From Geothrix oryzisoli (GTDB lineage: Bacteria > Acidobacteriota > Holophagae > Holophagales > Holophagaceae), in the NCBI RefSeq assembly GCF_022808865.1, contig NZ_JAKZLB010000001.1, positions 434,001 through 498,000 on the forward strand: a stretch of DNA of 64,000 nucleotides, given 5' to 3'. The notes under the pieces were generated by a model that did no database searches, was not told where the DNA came from, and saw nothing but the letters and a program-made list of their open reading frames with translations. The position numbers and the translations under genes were made by a program. Below, piece by piece: positions 60,104 to 64,000 of this stretch (the stretch's first letter is position 1; each line of letters opens with the position of its first letter).

Positions 60104-62005
60104 TCACAGGGGGAACCGAAGCCCCTTGTCCCCTCTCAGATCCACGGTTTCGTTCTTGCTGCCTCTGGGGCCGCGGACGGTGATGGTGTGGCGGCCTTCG
60201 GCGAGTTTGAGGCTGCTGCCGTCGCTTTCGAGGCCAGTGTCCTGGCCGTCGACGAGGACTTTGCCGGTGCCGGGGAAGGTCTCGACGGTGAGGGTGGCGA
60301 GGGCGGGCAGGTTCAGAGGGGCGGTCTGGCCGGCGGTCACGCTGAGTGTCCGGGTCTCTCTGAAGTAGTGCTTCGAGCTGGCCAGTTCGACCTTGTGGGG
60401 GCCGGGGGGTAGCGACAGCTGGCCACCCGGGGCCAGGTCGCCCAGGTCCTTGCCGTCCACCCTCACCCGCACCCCGAAGGCGCCGGCCAGCTTGAGGGCG
60501 CCCGGGGCGGTGGGATCCAGGGGCGGTTCCTGGCGCGCCTCCGCCGTAGTGCCCTCCTTAAGCTCGAAGACCCGCCCGGCCGGAATCTCCCCGGGGGCGA
60601 AGTCGGAGGCGTAGCCCAGCTTCTCTTTGATGAGGGTCAGGCGATGGGGCTGGCCCTGATTCCACCGCACCTTGAGGGGCGTCACGCCCTCCAGGGGCTT
60701 CTCATCCAGCACCACGCTGGCTCCGGCAGGCGTGGAGTCGATGGTCTCCTCGCTGAAGACCGGTTCCAGCGGAAAGACCGGCAGCGCCTCACCGGGCTTG
60801 AAGGCGTGGGTCAGGGGCTGAAAGCCCTTCAACTCCAGGCGCAGGGTGTCGCCGGCCTGCAGGGGCTGGTTCATGGGAGTGGTGCCGACGGCCAGATCAT
60901 TCACGAAGACCTTGGCGCCGGTGGGCTGGGTATCGATGGGGAGGCGGACCGCCTTGGGACCCCGGAACAGGAACCAGCCGCCCACCGCCAGGGCGGCCAC
61001 GGCGGCGACAGCGAGCCAGATCCGACCGGAACTCCGGGGTTCCGGACGGGCCACCACCATGGTCTCGTCAAAGGAGGTCGAGCGGATCTCGGGGATGGGC
61101 GAGTCACCGTTGGCCTTCAGGAGGGCGAGCAGCTCCCGGCGGTCCTCCTTGCCGAGGTCCACCACGGCATCCAGCAGCTCGCGCACGAAGGCCGTGGCGG
61201 TGGTGTGGCGGTCCTCGGGGCGCTTGGCCAGCACCTTGTCGAAGACCCGATGCCAGCCGTCCGGAAGGATCCCGACCGCCGGCGGTTCCACCTCGGCGGG
61301 CGGTTCGTTGACGATGCGGTAGAGGATGGTGTTGATGGACGAGCCGGGGAACGGCGACTGGCCGCTCATCAACTCGAAGATCAGGACGCCGAAGCTGAAG
61401 ATGTCCGAGCGGCTGTCCACGGTGCCTTCACGGATCTGCTCGGGGCTGGCGTAGCTGGGCGTGCCCAGGAAGGTGCCGGTCTGGGTGAGGCTGGCGTCCT
61501 CCCGCTTGGCGATGCCGAAGTCCATGAGCTTGGGCCGGCCGTCCTCGCCCACCATGACATTCCCTGGCTTCACATCGCGGTGCACGATGCCCTTGGCGTG
61601 GGCGTGGTCCAGCGCATCGGCAAGGCCCGCGGCGATCCGCAGCTTCTCTTTGTTGGAGAGGGTCCCGGCCTCCTTCACCAGGCCGTCGAGGGGTTTCCCG
61701 GGCACGAACTCCATGGCCAGGAAGGGTCCGTAGCCCTCCTCCTCGCCCACGTCGTAGATGGCCACGATGCCCGGGTGGTTCAGCAGCCCGGAGATCTCAG
61801 CCTCCCGCTGGAACCGCAGCAGGTGCTCATGCCGATCCGCCTCGGTGTTGGCGGCATCCAGCTTCATGAGCTTGATGGCCACCTTGCGCTTGATCCGGGG
61901 GTCCTCGGCCAGCACGACGCTGCCCATGGCCCCCGACCCCAGGAGGCGAAGGACCTGGTAGCGACCGATGGTCCTGGGGAGGTTCGAGTTGTCGAGATCC
62001 GCCAT
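60104..62005 (-). CDS. Membrane Ser/Thr protein kinase with PEGA-type repeats
   Basis: A 633-residue PknB-like kinase. Kinase domain (about 15-285): glycine loop LGSGAMGSVV (22-31), Lys45 in VAIKLM, catalytic Asp144 in HRDVKPGNV, DFG at 162-164 and the APE-like SYASPEQI; all essential residues are present. One membrane helix (about 329-347) follows. The extracytoplasmic part has several PEGA-like repeats (TQPTGAKVFVNDLAVGTTP, TPAGASVVLDEKPLEGVTP, TFPGTGKVLVDGQDTG), which often bind cell-wall or surface partners. No cognate phosphatase is adjacent. Confidence 0.9.
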   Translation of the reverse strand: MADLDNSNLPRTIGRYQVLRLLGSGAMGSVVLAEDPRIKRKVAIKLMKLDAANTEADRHEHLLRFQREAEISGLLNHPGIVAIYDVGEEEGYGPFLAMEFVPGKPLDGLVKEAGTLSNKEKLRIAAGLADALDHAHAKGIVHRDVKPGNVMVGEDGRPKLMDFGIAKREDASLTQTGTFLGTPSYASPEQIREGTVDSRSDIFSFGVLIFELMSGQSPFPGSSINTILYRIVNEPPAEVEPPAVGILPDGWHRVFDKVLAKRPEDRHTTATAFVRELLDAVVDLGKEDRRELLALLKANGDSPIPEIRSTSFDETMVVARPEPRSSGRIWLAVAAVAALAVGGWFLFRGPKAVRLPIDTQPTGAKVFVNDLAVGTTPMNQPLQAGDTLRLELKGFQPLTHAFKPGEALPVFPLEPVFSEETIDSTPAGASVVLDEKPLEGVTPLKVRWNQGQPHRLTLIKEKLGYASDFAPGEIPAGRVFELKEGTTAEARQEPPLDPTAPGALKLAGAFGVRVRVDGKDLGDLAPGGQLSLPPGPHKVELASSKHYFRETRTLSVTAGQTAPLNLPALATLTVETFPGTGKVLVDGQDTGLESDGSSLKLAEGRHTITVRGPRGSKNETVDLRGDKGLRFPL

Positions 62006-62130
62006 CCCAGCATCCTACCGGACACATCGGAGATGAGGTGGTAGATTGTCATGTTTTTCGTGGTTTTTACGGGTTCCCGTGGCACAATAAACCACAGGCC
62101 CGCTGACCCGGGCCGTGGGAGGTTTATTCC

Positions 62131-63657
62131 GTGATGGAAGTCGTCAAGACCATCGTGCTCGGCACCTACTTCACGCTGCTCACCATCCTGAGCGTCTACG
62201 GGGCCCACCGCCTCTGGATGCTGCTGCTCTACTACCGCCACAAGAATGAGGTTCCCCAGCCCAAGGGCGACGAGAACTACCTGCCGGTGGTCACGGTGCA
62301 GCTGGCGGTGTTCAACGAGATGAACGTCATCGAGCGCCTGATGGACCACGTCGTGAAGATGGACTGGCCCAAGGAGAAGCTCGAGATCCAGGTGCTGGAC
62401 GACTCCACGGACGAGACCGTCAAGGTGGCCAGTGCCGTGGTGGACCGCTACCAGGCCCTGGGCTTCGACATCCACTACCTGCATCGGACGGACCGCACGG
62501 GCTTCAAGGCCGGCGCGCTGGCCGAGGGCCTCAAGGTCGCCAAGGGCGAGCTGGTGGCCATGTTCGACGCGGACTTCCTGCCCACCGAGGACTTCCTCCG
62601 CAAGGCCGTGCCCCATTTCGCCGACGAGAAGGTGGCCTTCGTCCAAGGTTGCTGGGCCCACCTGAACCGCGAGTTCTCGCTGCTCACCCAGGTGCAGGCC
62701 ATCCTGCTCGACGGCCACTTCGTCTTCGAGCACACCGCCCGCCACCGGTCCCACGCCTTCTTCAACTTCAGCGGCACCGCCGGCATGTGGCGCGTCTCCG
62801 CCATCGCCGACGCGGGTGGCTGGGAGCACGACACCATCACCGAAGATGCCGACTTGTCCTACCGCGCCCAGCTGAAGGGCTGGAAGGGCGTGTACCTCAA
62901 GGACCTGGTCGTCCCCGCCGAGCTGCCCGTGGAGGTCAACGCCTTCAAGAGCCAGCAGCACCGCTGGGCCAAGGGCAACGCGCAGGTCATCCGCAAGCTC
63001 ATGAAGACCATCTGGAAGTCCAACGAGAGCCTGCACACCAAGCTCGAGTGCTGGTTCCACCTGACGGCCAACTGCAACTACATGTTGATGGTGGTGCTCT
63101 CCGTCATCATGGTGCCCGCCATGATCTTCCGGGCCGGCACACCCGTGCATGTCCTGCTCCTCACGGACGGCCCCTTCTTCCTGCTGAACGCGGTGAGCGT
63201 GGGCCTCTACTTCGGGCTCTCCCAGAAGGAACTGACGGACAACACGGGCTGGACCAAGCGCCTCAAGTACATCCCCGGCCTCATGGGCCTGGGCATCGGC
63301 CTCGCCCTGAACCAGGCCAAGGCCGTGCTGGAAGGCTTCTTCACCGACGACAAGGAGTTCAAGCGCACCCCCAAGTACGGCGTGGATGCCAATGGCAAGA
63401 CCGTCACCAAGCGGGCCTACAAGGTGCCCAAGAGCCTCATGACCTTCCTGGAGCTGGGCTTCGCCATCTACTACTTCGGCGCCGTGCTCGTGGCCATCTG
63501 GATCCGCAAGTGGGCCTCGGTCCCCTTCCTCTGGCTCTTCTTCAGCGGCTTCTCCTACATGAGCATCCTCTCTCTGGCCGACGTGAAGCTGTTCCGCCGT
63601 CTGGCCATGGATGAGCCCGCCGACGACGCCCAGAGCGCCGCGAACTTCGTCCAGTAG
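62131..63657 (+). CDS. Membrane family 2 glycosyltransferase (cellulose synthase-like)
   Basis: A 508-residue processive-type GT2 enzyme. It has an N-terminal membrane helix (about 8-34) and a catalytic domain with DDSTD (90-94), DAD (146-148), TED (237-239) and the QQHRW motif (275-279), then four to five helices (about 300-490) forming the translocation channel. The length and the FNFSGTAGMWR segment resemble CslA/glucomannan-type transferases. No partner subunit or PilZ gene is seen. Starts at GTG 62131 or ATG 62134 are both served by GGAGG. The polymer made is unknown. Confidence 0.88.
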   Translation: MMEVVKTIVLGTYFTLLTILSVYGAHRLWMLLLYYRHKNEVPQPKGDENYLPVVTVQLAVFNEMNVIERLMDHVVKMDWPKEKLEIQVLDDSTDETVKVASAVVDRYQALGFDIHYLHRTDRTGFKAGALAEGLKVAKGELVAMFDADFLPTEDFLRKAVPHFADEKVAFVQGCWAHLNREFSLLTQVQAILLDGHFVFEHTARHRSHAFFNFSGTAGMWRVSAIADAGGWEHDTITEDADLSYRAQLKGWKGVYLKDLVVPAELPVEVNAFKSQQHRWAKGNAQVIRKLMKTIWKSNESLHTKLECWFHLTANCNYMLMVVLSVIMVPAMIFRAGTPVHVLLLTDGPFFLLNAVSVGLYFGLSQKELTDNTGWTKRLKYIPGLMGLGIGLALNQAKAVLEGFFTDDKEFKRTPKYGVDANGKTVTKRAYKVPKSLMTFLELGFAIYYFGAVLVAIWIRKWASVPFLWLFFSGFSYMSILSLADVKLFRRLAMDEPADDAQSAANFVQ

Positions 63658-63747
63658 CGCGACCTCCGAGCAGGGGCCCCGGCCCGCCCTGGACCCCTGC
63701 CCCGGTTCCGGCCGGAGGCGCCCAGGATGTGACTCTTCCGGTGCCCC

Positions 63748-64000
63748 GTGATCGATCTCCACTGCCACACCCTCCACTCGGACGGCACCGATACGCCTGA
63801 GCGTCTGGCCCTGCTCGGCGAAGAGGCCCGGCTCACGGCCCTCTGCCTGACGGACCACGACACCCTGGGCGGCATCCCGGAGTTCCTGGCCATGCAGCCG
63901 CAGGTGAAGGTGCGTCTGCTGGTGGGCACGGAGCTGAGCTGCCGCTTCCTGGGCCGGTCCCTGCACGTGCTTGGCCTGCTGGTCGATCCAGGCGATGCGA
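63748..64000 (+). CDS. PHP-domain phosphoesterase, N-terminal part
   Basis: 84 residues are visible before the right edge. The frame begins IDLHCHTLHSDGTDTPERL, the first metal-binding motif of PHP phosphoesterases, and continues with LTDHDTLGGI and VGTELSC, the second and third motifs. This pattern is typical of the TrpH/YciV (RNase AM-like, 3',5'-nucleotide bisphosphate phosphatase) group. The start is taken as GTG 63748, since upstream in-frame sequence has a stop. Confidence 0.85.
   Translation, partial: MIDLHCHTLHSDGTDTPERLALLGEEARLTALCLTDHDTLGGIPEFLAMQPQVKVRLLVGTELSCRFLGRSLHVLGLLVDPGDA

Overview
The window is a GC-rich chromosomal segment of a Gram-negative bacterium. Outer-membrane and LPS genes (a FadL-type porin, Mla lipid transport, a KdsD-type isomerase, an LptF-LptG protein) sit beside a bacillithiol synthesis gene (bshA), a SpoVG homologue, DivIVA/YggT, DUF116 and a six-gene lactate-utilisation cluster. 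This mix suggests Acidobacteriota, perhaps a Holophagaceae/Geothrix-like organism. That assignment is inference from gene content; no rRNA gene is present.

Host region 1 (1-43.5 kb). The window opens in a trp operon (trpD end, trpC, trpF, trpB, trpA), followed by fadL facing a DUF2252 gene across a perfect 19-bp inverted repeat. A thiolase, divIVA and yggT lie on the minus strand and bshA diverges from them. Next come a kinase-less propeller sensor, tRNA-Gln, spoVG, pgeF and a D,D-peptidase. Two tightly overlapping minus-strand runs follow: mlaE-mlaF-mlaD-DUF116-ubiA, and pdxA with a class IV aminotransferase, a pseudokinase-like sensor and glmU. An Hfq-like gene, a histidine kinase, a Fur regulator, tRNA-Gly and tRNA-Cys (with a duplicated 3' end), a secreted Memo-like protein, mnmA, a one-piece lptF-lptG, a kdsD-type gene and tRNA-Ile2 lead to the lactate locus. 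That locus has a divergent GntR/FadR regulator with a palindromic operator, an LctP permease, an FAD/Fe-S D-lactate dehydrogenase and lutABC.

Accessory region (43.57-59.25 kb). A 15.7-kb element is integrated in the 3' end of tRNA-Met and bounded by exact 51-bp direct repeats. It carries a tyrosine integrase, an excisionase-like protein, a zinc-finger/Toprim/ATPase replication protein followed by a GTGACA/TGTCAC iteron array (probable origin), a chain of translationally coupled small genes ending at a glycosyltransferase, a tail tape-measure protein, both terminase subunits, an SRAP protein and a small protein with a possible clamp-binding tail. No portal, protease, capsid, tail-tube or lysis gene was recognised. 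The layout fits a replicating phage satellite, or alternatively a prophage that lost its structural block. This is the most interesting part of the window.

Host region 2 (59.25-64 kb). Beyond attR lie a codon-atypical membrane protein, a Ser/Thr kinase with PEGA-type repeats, a membrane family 2 glycosyltransferase and the start of a PHP-domain phosphoesterase.
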